Shown here: positions 8,437 through 17,497 of the stretch, piece by piece
Layout: each line of letters starts with the position of its first letter
Numbering within the stretch: the stretch's first letter is position 1
Assembly (NCBI GenBank): GCA_937928755.1
Contig: CALEZI010000057.1
Coordinates: 1-64,000, forward strand
Source of the DNA: an uncultured Rhodanobacteraceae bacterium
GTDB taxonomy: Bacteria > Pseudomonadota > Gammaproteobacteria > Xanthomonadales > SZUA-5
DNA length: 64,000 bases
Direction: 5' to 3'
Program-made: the position numbers and the translations under genes
Notes under the pieces: generated by a model
What the model saw: only the letters and a program-made list of their open reading frames with translations
What the model was told of the DNA's origin: nothing
The model's database searches: none

Positions 8437-9921
8437 TTAGGCGATCACCTCGGCCCCACCCATGTACGGCCTGAGCACTTCGGGCACGGTGATCGAGCCG
8501 TCGGCATTCTGGTAGTTCTCCATCACTGCGATCAGCGCGCGGCCGACGGCCACGCCGGAGCCGTTCAGCGTATGCACCAGCTCCGGCTTGCCGGTGGCCG
8601 GGTTGCGCCAGCGTGCCTGCATGCGCCGCGCCTGGAAGCTCTCGCAGTTGGAGCAGGAGCTGATTTCGCGATAGGTGCTCTGGCTCGGCAACCACACTTC
8701 CAGGTCGTAGGTCCTGGTCGACGCGAAACCCATGTCGCCGGTGCACAACTGCATGGTGCGGAACGGCAGTGCGAGCTTCTTCAGGATGGTTTCGGCGTGG
8801 CCGACCATCTCTTCCAGTTGCTCATAGCTGGTGTCCGGCCGAGCGATCTGCACCAGCTCGACCTTTTCGAACTGGTGCTGGCGGATCATGCCGCGGGTGT
8901 CGCGACCCGCCGCTCCGGCCTCGGCACGGAAACACAGGGAATGCGCGGTCAAACGCAGCGGCAGGGCTTCGGCCTCGAGGATGCTGTCGCCGACCAGATT
9001 GGTCAGCGACACCTCGGCGGTCGGAATCAGGTACATGCGTTTCCACAACCAGCGATGTAGCGTCGACACCATGGCGTCGTTCTTGTGCAGGTCGTCCCAC
9101 AGCGCCGCGGGCAGGCGCCCGAGCGTTTGCAGGCCAAGGTCGGCGCAGATGCCATTCAGGATTGCCAGTGTGTCCTCCTGGTCATTGCGCACCAGCGCGC
9201 TGCGCAGCGCGTCCTTGGCCTTGCCGTCGATGGCCAGATGGCGATTGCTGCCGAGCGGCACCTCGAACAGGTCGTCCTCGAATTTCGGCAACTGCCCAGT
9301 GCCCTGCATGGTTTCGCTGGTGACCAGCACCGGCACGTTGTGCTCGACGTAGTGGTGCTCGCCGGTGTGCGTATCCAGCATGAACTGCGCCAGCGCCCGG
9401 TGCATGCGCGCCAGCGCGCCACGCAGCACGGTGAAGCGCGCGCCGGATAGTTTCGAACCTGCCTCGCCATCCAGCCAGCCGTGGCGCGCGCCGAGTTCGA
9501 CATGGTCCTTGACGGCAAAGTCGAAGCAACGCGGTGTGCCATGCCGCCGCACTTCGACGTTGCCGGTCTCATCGCTGCCGATCGGCACGCTCTCGTGGGG
9601 AATGTTCGGCACCCGGAGCGCGATTGCCATCAAGCGCTCGCGCAGGCCGGCCAATTGATCTTCGGCGGCGCTCAGTCGGGCTGGGAGCGCCTGGCTCTCG
9701 GCCATCAGCGCATCGGCGTTTTCGCCCTTCGCCTTGCGCATGCCGATCTCCTTGGCCAGCCGGTTGCGGCTGGCCTGGAGTTCCTGGGTCGTGACCTGCA
9801 ACTGCTTGCGCTCAGATTCGAGCGCGTCGAGTTCGGCCACCGGCAGTTCCAGGCCTCGGGTCGCCTTCAGACGTTCGGCGGTTGCTTGCAGATGCTGGCG
9901 GAACAACGCGGGATCGAGCAT
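8437..9921 (-). CDS. serS: Seryl-tRNA synthetase with an extra ~60-residue insertion
   Basis: SerRS charges tRNA-Ser with serine. The N-terminal tRNA-binding coiled coil (about residues 1-110) and the class II core are complete: GTGQLPKF near 207-214, LIPTAEVSLTN near 298-308, motif 2 FRAEAGAAGRDTRGMIRQHQ, the SSCSNCESFQARRM segment and motif 3 GSGVAVGRALIAVMENYQ. At 494 residues it is about 65 longer than the usual ~430. The surplus lies between DDLFEVP (about 217-222) and YLIPTAEV (about 297), where E. coli has only about 18 residues. The insert is in frame and mildly charged, with AKDALRSALVRNDQEDTLAI and a later LPAALWDDLHKND. Start and end follow conserved termini. Confidence 0.95.
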   Translation of the reverse strand: MLDPALFRQHLQATAERLKATRGLELPVAELDALESERKQLQVTTQELQASRNRLAKEIGMRKAKGENADALMAESQALPARLSAAEDQLAGLRERLMAIALRVPNIPHESVPIGSDETGNVEVRRHGTPRCFDFAVKDHVELGARHGWLDGEAGSKLSGARFTVLRGALARMHRALAQFMLDTHTGEHHYVEHNVPVLVTSETMQGTGQLPKFEDDLFEVPLGSNRHLAIDGKAKDALRSALVRNDQEDTLAILNGICADLGLQTLGRLPAALWDDLHKNDAMVSTLHRWLWKRMYLIPTAEVSLTNLVGDSILEAEALPLRLTAHSLCFRAEAGAAGRDTRGMIRQHQFEKVELVQIARPDTSYEQLEEMVGHAETILKKLALPFRTMQLCTGDMGFASTRTYDLEVWLPSQSTYREISSCSNCESFQARRMQARWRNPATGKPELVHTLNGSGVAVGRALIAVMENYQNADGSITVPEVLRPYMGGAEVIA

Positions 9922-10020
9922 GGCGGGGCCTCGGAGGCAGTCACAAAGGAGCGGGATTATGCCGGGTGACGATTGTGGCGGGGCGGGCTTGAGTGGAGGT
10001 TGTCTTAGGTCATGTGGATT

Positions 10021-10118
10021 GAGTGAATAGTGAGTAGTGAGTAGTGAGCGAGAGCCCGTTCAATCGAGGCTTCGTGCGTGCCGGGTTTTACTCGCTACTC
10101 ACCATTCACTACTCACTG
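10021..10118. repeat. TAGTGAGTAGTGAG-type repeat with inverted partner, family E
   Basis: GTGAATAGTGAGTAGTGAG (about 10023-10041) is mirrored by CTCGCTACTCACCATTCACT and ACTCACTG (10091-10118), giving a degenerate inverted repeat of TAGTGAG heptamers. It occupies the gap between serS and ppa and ends about 80 nt before the ppa start. Only one copy was noticed in the window. Confidence 0.7.
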
Positions 10119-10198
10119 CTCCTGAGACCATCGTCGACCGCCGCCAACCGCCACCGGCGGGCATACTCTCGACCATCGTACCCAACCGAGGAAACCAC

Positions 10199-10747
10199 AT
10201 GGGCCTGGAACGCGTACCCGCCGGCCGCAATGTGCCGGAAGAGGTCAACGTCATCATCGAAATCCCGATGAATGCCGAACCGGTCAAGTACGAGGTCGAC
10301 AAGGAGTCAGGAGCGATCTTCGTTGACCGCGTGCTGACCACGCCGATGCGTTATCCGTGCAACTACGGCTATATCCCGCGCACATTGTCGGGCGATGGTG
10401 ATCCAGCCGATGTGCTGGTGGTGATGCCGCTGCCGTTGATTCCCGGCTCGGTCATCCGCGTGCGACCGATCGGCATGCTGTCGATGGAGGACGAAGCCGG
10501 CGAAGACACCAAGTTGATCGCCGTGCCCACCGAAAAGATCTACTCGGCCTACGCGCATATCCAGTCGCTCGAAGATATTCCGGAGAACACCCGCGACCGC
10601 ATCCGCCACTTCTTCGAGCACTACAAGGATCTGGAGAAGGGCAAGTGGGTCAAGGTGCGCGGCTGGGAGGGCATCGAAGCGGCCAAGCGCGAAATTGTCG
10701 AATCGGTCGAGCGCTATGACGCGCTGGTCGTGAAGCCGGGGTATTGA
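10199..10747 (+). CDS. ppa: Inorganic pyrophosphatase (family I)
   Basis: This enzyme hydrolyses pyrophosphate to two phosphates, pulling biosynthetic reactions forward in the cytoplasm. The 182-residue protein has the family I signature DGDPADVLVV with its metal-binding aspartates (about residues 66-75), IIEIPMN near the N-terminus, YPCNYGYIPRT near 52-62, and EDTK plus HFFEHYKDLE in the C-terminal half. ATG 10199 has GAGGAAA about 5-10 nt upstream; the frame is open further upstream without homology. It is not obviously in an operon: a family A repeat (10777-10854) separates it from trpE. Confidence 0.96.
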   Translation: MGLERVPAGRNVPEEVNVIIEIPMNAEPVKYEVDKESGAIFVDRVLTTPMRYPCNYGYIPRTLSGDGDPADVLVVMPLPLIPGSVIRVRPIGMLSMEDEAGEDTKLIAVPTEKIYSAYAHIQSLEDIPENTRDRIRHFFEHYKDLEKGKWVKVRGWEGIEAAKREIVESVERYDALVVKPGY

Positions 10748-10776
10748 GGACGGCGGGGTTTGTTGATTCGGCCTTT

Positions 10777-10854
10777 GGTGGGTCCAGACTTGTCTGGACG
10801 CTCCACGGCAACACAAGCTCAAGACGAGAAGCGGCCAGACAAGTCTGGACCCAC
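10777..10854. repeat. Palindromic repeat family A, pair of inverted units
   Basis: A forward unit with core GGTCCAGACTTGTCTGGAC (10777-10801) and a reversed unit CCAGACAAGTCTGGACCCAC (about 10835-10854) are separated by about 30 nt. This is the same element as the array at 1087-1440. It lies between ppa and trpE, 30 nt after the ppa stop. Confidence 0.9.
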
Positions 10855-10941
10855 AAAAACGCCGACCGTGCCAACTTGCTCCAACAAGGGCGCCGAGGCC
10901 CTTATGATCGGGCGCAACGCTAGTCGGAAGAGCTACGCCCC

Positions 10942-12417
10942 GTGACCCAACCCATCGACCTCGCCGCGCTGCGCCATGCCGGCTTCACCCGCGTGCCGGT
11001 GGTGCGCCATGTGCGCGCCGACCTCGACACGCCGCTCTCCGCCTACCTGAAGCTGGTCGACGGCCCCGACGCTTACCTGCTGGAATCAGTGGAAGGCAGC
11101 GAGACCTGGGGGCGTTATTCGATCATCGGGCTGCCGGCAGTTGAGCGCATCGAGGTGCGTGGCCATCAATGGCGGCGCCTGGTCGACGGCGTCTGCGTCG
11201 ATCAACGCGAAGTCGCCGATCCGCTCGCCGAGGTACAGACGCTGATTCACAGCGAGCGGGTGCCGGCGCAGTCCGGCCTGCCCGCGTTTGCCGGTGGCTG
11301 GGTCGGCTACTTCGCCTTCGAAACGCTCGGCTATGTCGAGCCCAAGCTGGCGCGCGATGATCGCCCGGACCAGCTCGGTACGCCCGAGATCGTGTTGTTG
11401 CGCACCGAGGAACTGGCGGTGTTCGACAACCGCAAGGGCCGGCTGTCGCTGATCGTGCATGCGGCGACCGACGAACCCGGCGCGATCGAGCGCGCCGAGC
11501 GCCGCCTGGATCGGCTGACGCACCGGTTGCGCGCGCCGGCACCCGGCTATCCGGAAGTGCTCGACCCCCAGGCGCTCGACGAGGCGCACTTCGTCTCCGG
11601 CTTCAGCCGCGAGGAGTTCGAAGCCGCGGTGCTGCGCTGCCAGGAGTACATCCTCGCCGGCGATGCGTTCCAGATCGTGCTGTCGCAGCGTCTGTCGGTG
11701 CCGTTCCGGGCGCGCCCGATCGACGTCTACCGCGCGCTGCGTTCGCTCAATCCCTCGCCGTACATGTATTTCATGGACCTCGGCGACCTGCACGTGGTCG
11801 GCTCGTCCCCGGAGATCCTGGTGCGCCTGAAGGAAGGCGAGGTGGTGGTCCGCCCGATCGCCGGTACGCTGCCGCGCGGCGCCACCGTCGCCGAAGACGA
11901 AGCCAACGCGCGCCGCCTGCTCGAAGACCCGAAGGAATGCGCCGAGCACCTGATGCTGATCGACCTCGGCCGCAACGACGTCGGCCGCGTTGCGCAATCG
12001 GGCAGCGTGCGCCTGACCGACCACATGGTGATCGAGCGCTACTCGCACGTTATGCACATCGTCTCCCAGGTGGTCGGTCGCCTGCGCCCGGAACTCGACA
12101 TCATCGACGTGCTGCGCGCGACCTTCCCCGCCGGCACGCTGTCCGGCGCGCCGAAGATCCGTGCCGTTGAGATCATCCAGGACCTGGAGCCGATCAAGCG
12201 CAATCTCTACGGCGGTGCGGTCGGTTACATCAACTGGCACGGCGAGGCGGACCTTGCCATCGCCATCCGCACCGCGCTGATCAAGGACCACACACTGCAC
12301 GTGCAGGCCGGCGCCGGCATCGTCGCCGACTCCGATCCGGGCAAGGAGTGGGAGGAGACGATGAACAAGGGGCGCGCGGTGTTTCGCGCCGTGGCCGAAG
12401 CAGTGCGCGGGCTGTAG
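10942..12417 (+). CDS. trpE: Anthranilate synthase component I
   Basis: TrpE converts chorismate to anthranilate using ammonia delivered by TrpG, the first committed step of tryptophan synthesis. The 491-residue product has the N-terminal LLESVEGSETWGRYSIIG tryptophan-binding region (about 47-64) and the chorismate-binding domain with QIVLSQRLSVPF, PYMYFMDL, RPIAGTLPRG, ECAEHLMLIDLGRND, GTLSGAPK and the C-terminal AGAGIVADSDP motif. Translation starts at GTG 10942; a weak GGAAGAG lies about 9-14 nt upstream. trpG and the other trp genes are not in the window; the next gene is convergent, so trpE here is apparently alone. Confidence 0.97.
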   Translation: MTQPIDLAALRHAGFTRVPVVRHVRADLDTPLSAYLKLVDGPDAYLLESVEGSETWGRYSIIGLPAVERIEVRGHQWRRLVDGVCVDQREVADPLAEVQTLIHSERVPAQSGLPAFAGGWVGYFAFETLGYVEPKLARDDRPDQLGTPEIVLLRTEELAVFDNRKGRLSLIVHAATDEPGAIERAERRLDRLTHRLRAPAPGYPEVLDPQALDEAHFVSGFSREEFEAAVLRCQEYILAGDAFQIVLSQRLSVPFRARPIDVYRALRSLNPSPYMYFMDLGDLHVVGSSPEILVRLKEGEVVVRPIAGTLPRGATVAEDEANARRLLEDPKECAEHLMLIDLGRNDVGRVAQSGSVRLTDHMVIERYSHVMHIVSQVVGRLRPELDIIDVLRATFPAGTLSGAPKIRAVEIIQDLEPIKRNLYGGAVGYINWHGEADLAIAIRTALIKDHTLHVQAGAGIVADSDPGKEWEETMNKGRAVFRAVAEAVRGL

Positions 12418-12454
12418 AACCGGGCTGCCGCATCCTGCGCGGTGACCGCTCCGG

Positions 12455-12483
12455 TCGGCGCGCTGGCCTCGACCGCGCGCCGA
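12455..12483. terminator. Possible bidirectional terminator between convergent trpE and the M61-like gene
   Basis: TCGGCGCGC (12455-12463) and GCGCGCCGA (12475-12483) form a perfect 9-bp stem with an 11-nt loop in the 95-nt gap between convergent genes. It lacks a T-run, so function is inferred from position only. Confidence 0.4.
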
Positions 12484-12512
12484 TCGTGCGCATGCCGGCG
12501 GCGCTATCGCGG

Positions 12513-14189
12513 TCAGCGACCGCCGAGTACCTGGATGCAGCGCGCGCGGCCTTCGGCGTCGAGTTCGGGGTCGAGCTGCAGCGACTGCAGGTCGTAGCCG
12601 CCCTTGCCGCGCGGCAGATAGCGGATGCTGCGCTCCTGGTCGCCATCCAGGACCACGTATTCGATTTCGATCGCGGCATTGCCGATCTCGCCGGCGGCGC
12701 GACGCAGCAGCTTCATGCCGTCGCGCAATCCAGCCGCATGCGCCGGTGAGTCGGGGTCGGTTCCGCTGATGATGTTCTGGTTGGCCGAGGTCGCGTCGAT
12801 GTCGAAGCCGCGATGGAACTCCGGGACCTGCCGGGTGACGATGTTGCCGCAGGGCGTGAACAGCTTCTCCGGCAGCACGATCGGCACCCCGGACTCGATG
12901 TGCTCGCGCAGTCCGTCGGCGACGTCGAGGCCCATTTCTGCCGCCACCTCCCGGAACAGGGCGACGGCCGTCAACTCCGACCCCGCCTTCGCGCGATCGC
13001 GCATTGCGTGGACGAGGTCGTCGAAATTCTGCTCGCTGCTCGCACGCAGTTGCGCATCCCACAGCGTCGCGACCAGCCGCCCGCGCTGATATGGCAGCTG
13101 CTGGATATGCGAGTCCTTCCAAAAATCGCTGACAACCCGCGCGTTGGGCAAGGCGCGCCCCGGCGAGACCGCGTAGGCGGCCAGCATCTCGTTCAGGTCC
13201 ACCGCGAATTCCTGCGGACTCCAACTGCCCTCCTTGACCATCAGGCGCGCGGTGTAGAACTCGGTGAAGCCCTCCGAGAGCCAGTAGTCGGCGGCCTCGT
13301 CGGTCGCCGGCAGATTGCCGATCCGGGACGGAATCCAGGTGTGCAGCGCCTCGTGCGCGAGCAGGCGCGCGATCCTTCTTTCGTCCACATTGGGTGTCGC
13401 GAAGAAGGCGAAGGCGTCCTCAAGTCCGGTGCCGCCAAGGCTGAACTGGCCGGGCTCCGGGATAACGAGATTGGTCATGCTCACCAGGAAGGGCGCGTCG
13501 GCGTCTTTCCAGAAGCGCCGGTGGCCCTGCGTGATCCGGGCGACGCTGGCGAGGAACTGCTCATCGGCAAATTCCCAATCGCCGCGAATGGCGACGCGCA
13601 GGCCGTCGGACGGATTGCTCACGATGCGATAGTCGCCGCCGACGCTGATGCTGGCCCTTGCCTGGCCGAGGGTGAGGCCGGCGTGTTCCAGGTCGGATGC
13701 GAAGCTCCAGCCCGGCGGCAGGCCATCGACGCGAATCCGAGCGGTCGCGCTCTCCTCGAGTTCGGGCAGGATCAGCGCCGCGTTGCCGATCAGGTGGAAC
13801 CAGGTTGGCTGGATGATCGGCCGGTACGGGTTGCCGTCAGCGGCGGTCGGCGGTCCCTTCTTCCAGTTCTGCACGATGCGATAGCGCAGGTGGATGCGCG
13901 AGCCCGGCGGGTGACGCAGGATCCGCGCCGACGGCGTCTCGCCGTCGGCGATCTCCGCCCCGGCGATCACCTGGATGTCCTCTAACTCGCGCCACAGTTC
14001 CTCCTCGCCGCCCCAGGAATCGGGCAGGTCGAGCAAGGTCTCGCCATCGGCATCGCCAGCAAAGCGCAAGTCCACCTGCACCGCCGTCAGAGCTTGCTCC
14101 GAGAGCAGCGGCGTAAGCTGGTACTCCACGTCGGCGGCGGCAACGGACTGTGCGAAGGCCAGAGCCGACGCGAATACCGGGAGCTTCAT
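12513..14189 (-). CDS. Periplasmic M61-like metallopeptidase with C-terminal PDZ-like domain
   Basis: A 558-residue secreted gluzincin-type peptidase. Residues 1-19 (MKLPVFASALAFAQSVAAA) form a signal peptide. The zinc site is LAHEALHTW, with HEALH at 279-283, and the third ligand is probably the glutamate of WLSEGFTEFY (E306; E310 is also acidic). This arrangement is typical of M61 glycyl aminopeptidases. A C-terminal region (about 460-540) with GTDPDSPAHAAGLRDGMKL looks like a PDZ domain. ATG 14189 has AAGGA upstream. The same frame happens to stay open far upstream across two other genes, but homology and signal peptide fix the start here. It is divergent from the aldo/keto reductase. Substrate unknown. 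Confidence 0.85.
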   Translation of the reverse strand: MKLPVFASALAFAQSVAAADVEYQLTPLLSEQALTAVQVDLRFAGDADGETLLDLPDSWGGEEELWRELEDIQVIAGAEIADGETPSARILRHPPGSRIHLRYRIVQNWKKGPPTAADGNPYRPIIQPTWFHLIGNAALILPELEESATARIRVDGLPPGWSFASDLEHAGLTLGQARASISVGGDYRIVSNPSDGLRVAIRGDWEFADEQFLASVARITQGHRRFWKDADAPFLVSMTNLVIPEPGQFSLGGTGLEDAFAFFATPNVDERRIARLLAHEALHTWIPSRIGNLPATDEAADYWLSEGFTEFYTARLMVKEGSWSPQEFAVDLNEMLAAYAVSPGRALPNARVVSDFWKDSHIQQLPYQRGRLVATLWDAQLRASSEQNFDDLVHAMRDRAKAGSELTAVALFREVAAEMGLDVADGLREHIESGVPIVLPEKLFTPCGNIVTRQVPEFHRGFDIDATSANQNIISGTDPDSPAHAAGLRDGMKLLRRAAGEIGNAAIEIEYVVLDGDQERSIRYLPRGKGGYDLQSLQLDPELDAEGRARCIQVLGGR

Positions 14190-14336
14190 CGGTTGTCGAT
14201 CCTTGGGAGAGGTCGAGAAGCTAATCCGCACGAAGGCGGCGGGCGAGTACCGGAAGTCGTGCCGGTCCACACACGACATGCACTCGCGCAGTCCGATAAT
14301 CGAAACCCGTCGAGCGCCGGGCTTCAGGAGCACACC

Positions 14337-15281
14337 GTGATCACGCGACGCGAATCGCTGAAACTGACCGCAGCCGCAGCCGCGCTGCTGGCTTTCCATC
14401 CGCGCGCACTGTGGGCCGAAGCCGGCGCGAAGACGCTGATCACGCGGGCGATGCCGAAGTCCGGCGAGAAGCTGCCGATGGTCGGGCTCGGCAGTTCCGC
14501 CAGCTTCGCCGAACTCGCGCGCGGCAGCGACCATGCCGCCCTGCGCGAAGTCCTGCGCGCGATGGCCGATCACGGCGCCACGGTGTTCGACACCGCGCCG
14601 AGCTACGGCGCCTCCGAGGAAGTCGCCGGCAAGTTGGCGCAGGAACTCGGCCTGACCGAGTCGATGTTCTGGGCGACCAAGGTCAACGTCGCCGGACGCG
14701 GCGGCGGTGGCGCCGATCCAGCAGCGGCGCGGGCGCAGATCGAATCCTCGTTCGCGAAGCTCGGCAAGAAGGTCATCGACTTGATCCAGGTGCACAACCT
14801 CGGCGACATCCCGGTGCAACTCGGCATCCTCAAGGAACTCAAGGCGGAGCAGCGCATCCGCTACATCGGCACCACCAGCACGCGGCCGGAGCAGTACGCG
14901 GAACTGGAGAAGGTGATGCGCGAGGAACCGCTCGACTTCATCGGCATCGATTACGCCATCGACAATCAACTCAGCGCCGAGCGCATCCTGCCGCTGGCGG
15001 CCGAGCGCGGCATCGCGGTGATGGTGTACCTGCCGTTCGGTCGCACCCGCCTGTGGGACCGCGTGCGCGGGAAGGCGCTGCCGGAGTGGGCGGCCGAATT
15101 CGACGCCGCCAGCTGGGCGCAGTTCTTCCTCAAGTTCGTGATCTCGCACCCGGCGGTCACCGTGGTCACGCCGGCGACCAGCAAGGTCAAGCACATGATC
15201 GACAACCTCGGCGCCGCCATGGGCCGGCTGCCGGATGCGGCGATGCGCAAGCGCATGGTCGAGTTCGTTGCCGCGCTGTAA
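14337..15281 (+). CDS. Tat-exported aldo/keto reductase
   Basis: A 314-residue AKR-superfamily oxidoreductase carrying a twin-arginine signal: ITRRESLKLTAAAAALLAFHPRA at the N-terminus. The NADPH-dependent TIM-barrel tetrad is visible in VFDTAPSYGASEE (Asp and Tyr), FWATKVN (Lys) and LIQVHNLGD (His). Export through Tat implies folding with its nicotinamide cofactor in the cytoplasm and work in the periplasm. GTG 14337 follows CAGGAG by 6 nt, a clear ribosome site that decides the start. It is divergent from the M61-like gene and followed by a TonB-dependent receptor. The substrate cannot be told from sequence. Confidence 0.9.
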   Translation: MITRRESLKLTAAAAALLAFHPRALWAEAGAKTLITRAMPKSGEKLPMVGLGSSASFAELARGSDHAALREVLRAMADHGATVFDTAPSYGASEEVAGKLAQELGLTESMFWATKVNVAGRGGGGADPAAARAQIESSFAKLGKKVIDLIQVHNLGDIPVQLGILKELKAEQRIRYIGTTSTRPEQYAELEKVMREEPLDFIGIDYAIDNQLSAERILPLAAERGIAVMVYLPFGRTRLWDRVRGKALPEWAAEFDAASWAQFFLKFVISHPAVTVVTPATSKVKHMIDNLGAAMGRLPDAAMRKRMVEFVAAL

Positions 15282-15410
15282 CGATCTGAGTCGCCTCACT
15301 CTGAAGTCGGAGCGCGATTGCCCCTGCGTATTGATCTGGCCGCCATGGCCCGCACGTAAACTGCGCGTCTGGCGCCGCTCGGCGCCCGCAGGATTGTCGA
15401 GGTAGCACCG

Positions 15411-17351
15411 ATGTCGCATCCCTTTTCGCGCGGCCTGCTGGCCGCGGCGTTGTATGGCGCCGCCCTGGCTCCGGCCGCGGCCGCCGAAGTTGTTCGCTCC
15501 GCCGACGCTGCAGGCGACACGGTGGCCGGCGCAGAACCCGATTCGAATCAGACCTGGACCAGCGAGGCGATCGACGTGACCGCGCGCGGCACGGCGGCGG
15601 ACCTGCCGTCCGCTCTGGCCACGGATATCGTGACCTGGCAGGACTCGGTGGCGGCGCCGGTGGACTTTCAGGACCTGATCACGCGCTTGCCGGGCATCGG
15701 CTCGACCGGACAAAACGGTTTGTTCGAAACCTTTTCCATCCGCGGCAGCGGCGGCAGCGGCATCCTGGTCGTGGTCGGCGGCACGCCGGTCACCGCACAA
15801 CGTCGCGCCGGCGTCCCGGTGGCCTTCGTCGAGCCCTCGCTGCTCGGCGAGATCAACGTGACCCGCGGCCCGGCAACCGTGCACTTCGGGCCCGGTGCGC
15901 TCGGCGGCGCGATCTCGATCGAGCCACGCTGGTTCGATGGCAGCACGTTCTCCGGCGGCTATGCCAGTTCCGGCGACGACACGACGCTGATGGGCGGTTT
16001 CGGCAGCGATTCTTTTTCGGTCGGCGCCGCGCGCCATCAGGCCAACGATGCCGAGTCTGCCAACGGCACGCCGCTGAACAGCAGTTACGAACGCGACAGC
16101 GCCAGCCTGCAGTACCGCACGCGCCTCGGCGATTTTGCCTTCGATGGCCTGCTGTTGCCGTCGCGCACCGACAATATCGGCAAGTCCAACTCGCGCTATC
16201 CGGCGCGCGACACCACCTACCCCGAGGACGACCACACGCTGGGGCGACTGCGCCTGCGCCACGACAACGGTTTCGAGCTCAGTCTGCATGGTCACGACCA
16301 GTCGCTGCTGACCTACAACCAGCGGCCGGGAACAGCCGACACCTATGCCTACATCGAAAGCCTGGATATCGGCTCGACGGTGCAACAGACGATCGCGATT
16401 GACGCGTTCACCTACAACTTTGGCGTGGAGTACCTGGGTCGCCGCGATGTCAACGGCTTCGATGCGCGCGGCACGCTCGACAACCGCACCTTCAGCCTGC
16501 GCAACGCCGAGGAGGACTCCTGGTCCGTGTTCGGCCTCGCCGATGTCGACGTTGCGCCGGAACTGGCGCTGGAATTCGGTGCGCGCTTCAGTTCGCTGGA
16601 CCAGGAACAGCGCGGCGCCAGCGGCGACGATTCCGACAGCGCCTTCACCATGGGCGCGGCCTGGACGCCAACGGACAGCAGTCGCTGGACGCTGAACCTG
16701 TCCTCCGGCTACCGTTTTCCGACGCTCGAAGAACGCTTCTTCAGTGGCGTCACGCCGCAAGGCGAGATCGTCGGCAACCCCGACCTGTCCTCGGAAAGTT
16801 CGCTCGGCGCCGATCTCGGTTACGCCTGGCAGTCGGGCAACTGGGGCACGGAAGTGCATGTCTGGCAAACCAATGTCGACGACCTGATCCAGTTGTTCGC
16901 GATCCAGCCGGGCGTGAACGGCTACACCAACGTCGGCAGCGCGAAATTGCATGGCGCCGAAGGTGTGCTCAGTTGGATGCCGACCGCAACGCTGAAGCTC
17001 AGCGCCAGCGGTACCGTGGTACGCAGCAAGGACCGCCAGACCGGCGGCCCGCTGTACGGATCGCCACCGCCGACCGCGACGCTGGAAGCGAAGTACGACT
17101 ATGCCGACTTCACTTTCGGCGCCTTCTACAGCCATCGCTGGCCAATGCAGCGCCCGGGTTTCGAGGAAGTCGAGCGCGATGCGGTGAATCTGCTCGACCT
17201 CGACGTCAGCTACCAACTCAGTCCGGCGTGGAATCTCAGGCTTTACCTGCGCAACGCTCTCGACGAGGACTACGTCGCGACTGCAGACGAATTGTCGGCG
17301 CTTGGGCAGGAGCGCTCGGTCGGGTTCAACCTGGTGTGGAATTCGCGCTGA
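15411..17351 (+). CDS. TonB-dependent outer-membrane receptor
   Basis: A 646-residue receptor that would import a scarce ligand through a 22-strand barrel using TonB energy. It has a signal peptide (to about residue 25, ALAPAAAA), a TonB-box-like EAIDVTARG near 51-59, a plug domain with LITRLPGIGS, FSIRGSGGSG and INVTRGPATVHFGPGALGGAISI (about 85-165), and a barrel ending GFNLVWNSR. The ATG is preceded by TCGAGG. The ligand is not predictable; the receptor is of the short siderophore/copper/vitamin class rather than the 900+ residue sugar type. The preceding exported aldo/keto reductase may be functionally linked but this is not shown. Confidence 0.92.
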   Translation: MSHPFSRGLLAAALYGAALAPAAAAEVVRSADAAGDTVAGAEPDSNQTWTSEAIDVTARGTAADLPSALATDIVTWQDSVAAPVDFQDLITRLPGIGSTGQNGLFETFSIRGSGGSGILVVVGGTPVTAQRRAGVPVAFVEPSLLGEINVTRGPATVHFGPGALGGAISIEPRWFDGSTFSGGYASSGDDTTLMGGFGSDSFSVGAARHQANDAESANGTPLNSSYERDSASLQYRTRLGDFAFDGLLLPSRTDNIGKSNSRYPARDTTYPEDDHTLGRLRLRHDNGFELSLHGHDQSLLTYNQRPGTADTYAYIESLDIGSTVQQTIAIDAFTYNFGVEYLGRRDVNGFDARGTLDNRTFSLRNAEEDSWSVFGLADVDVAPELALEFGARFSSLDQEQRGASGDDSDSAFTMGAAWTPTDSSRWTLNLSSGYRFPTLEERFFSGVTPQGEIVGNPDLSSESSLGADLGYAWQSGNWGTEVHVWQTNVDDLIQLFAIQPGVNGYTNVGSAKLHGAEGVLSWMPTATLKLSASGTVVRSKDRQTGGPLYGSPPPTATLEAKYDYADFTFGAFYSHRWPMQRPGFEEVERDAVNLLDLDVSYQLSPAWNLRLYLRNALDEDYVATADELSALGQERSVGFNLVWNSR

Positions 17352-17497
17352 CCCAAGCGCGCGCTCCAGGCGCGCCGCCACCGCCGGATATTGCACACCT
17401 TCGCCGCGGGAGCATGCGCGTCGCTGCGGCGCGACAGGCACGTCCGCGAGCGCATTCCTGCGGCGCCGCAAGGTAGCATCTGCGCATCTGGCCAGCT

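Noticed and set aside
11086..13224. Minus-strand 712-codon ORF
   Set aside because: It is antisense to trpE and out of frame with the M61-like peptidase gene; no motifs were found.
14190..17471. A single minus-strand open frame running 12513-17471 (1652 codons)
   Set aside because: Only the 12513-14189 part has a signal peptide and peptidase motifs. The rest is antisense to the aldo/keto reductase and TonB receptor and is open because of GC-biased codon use.
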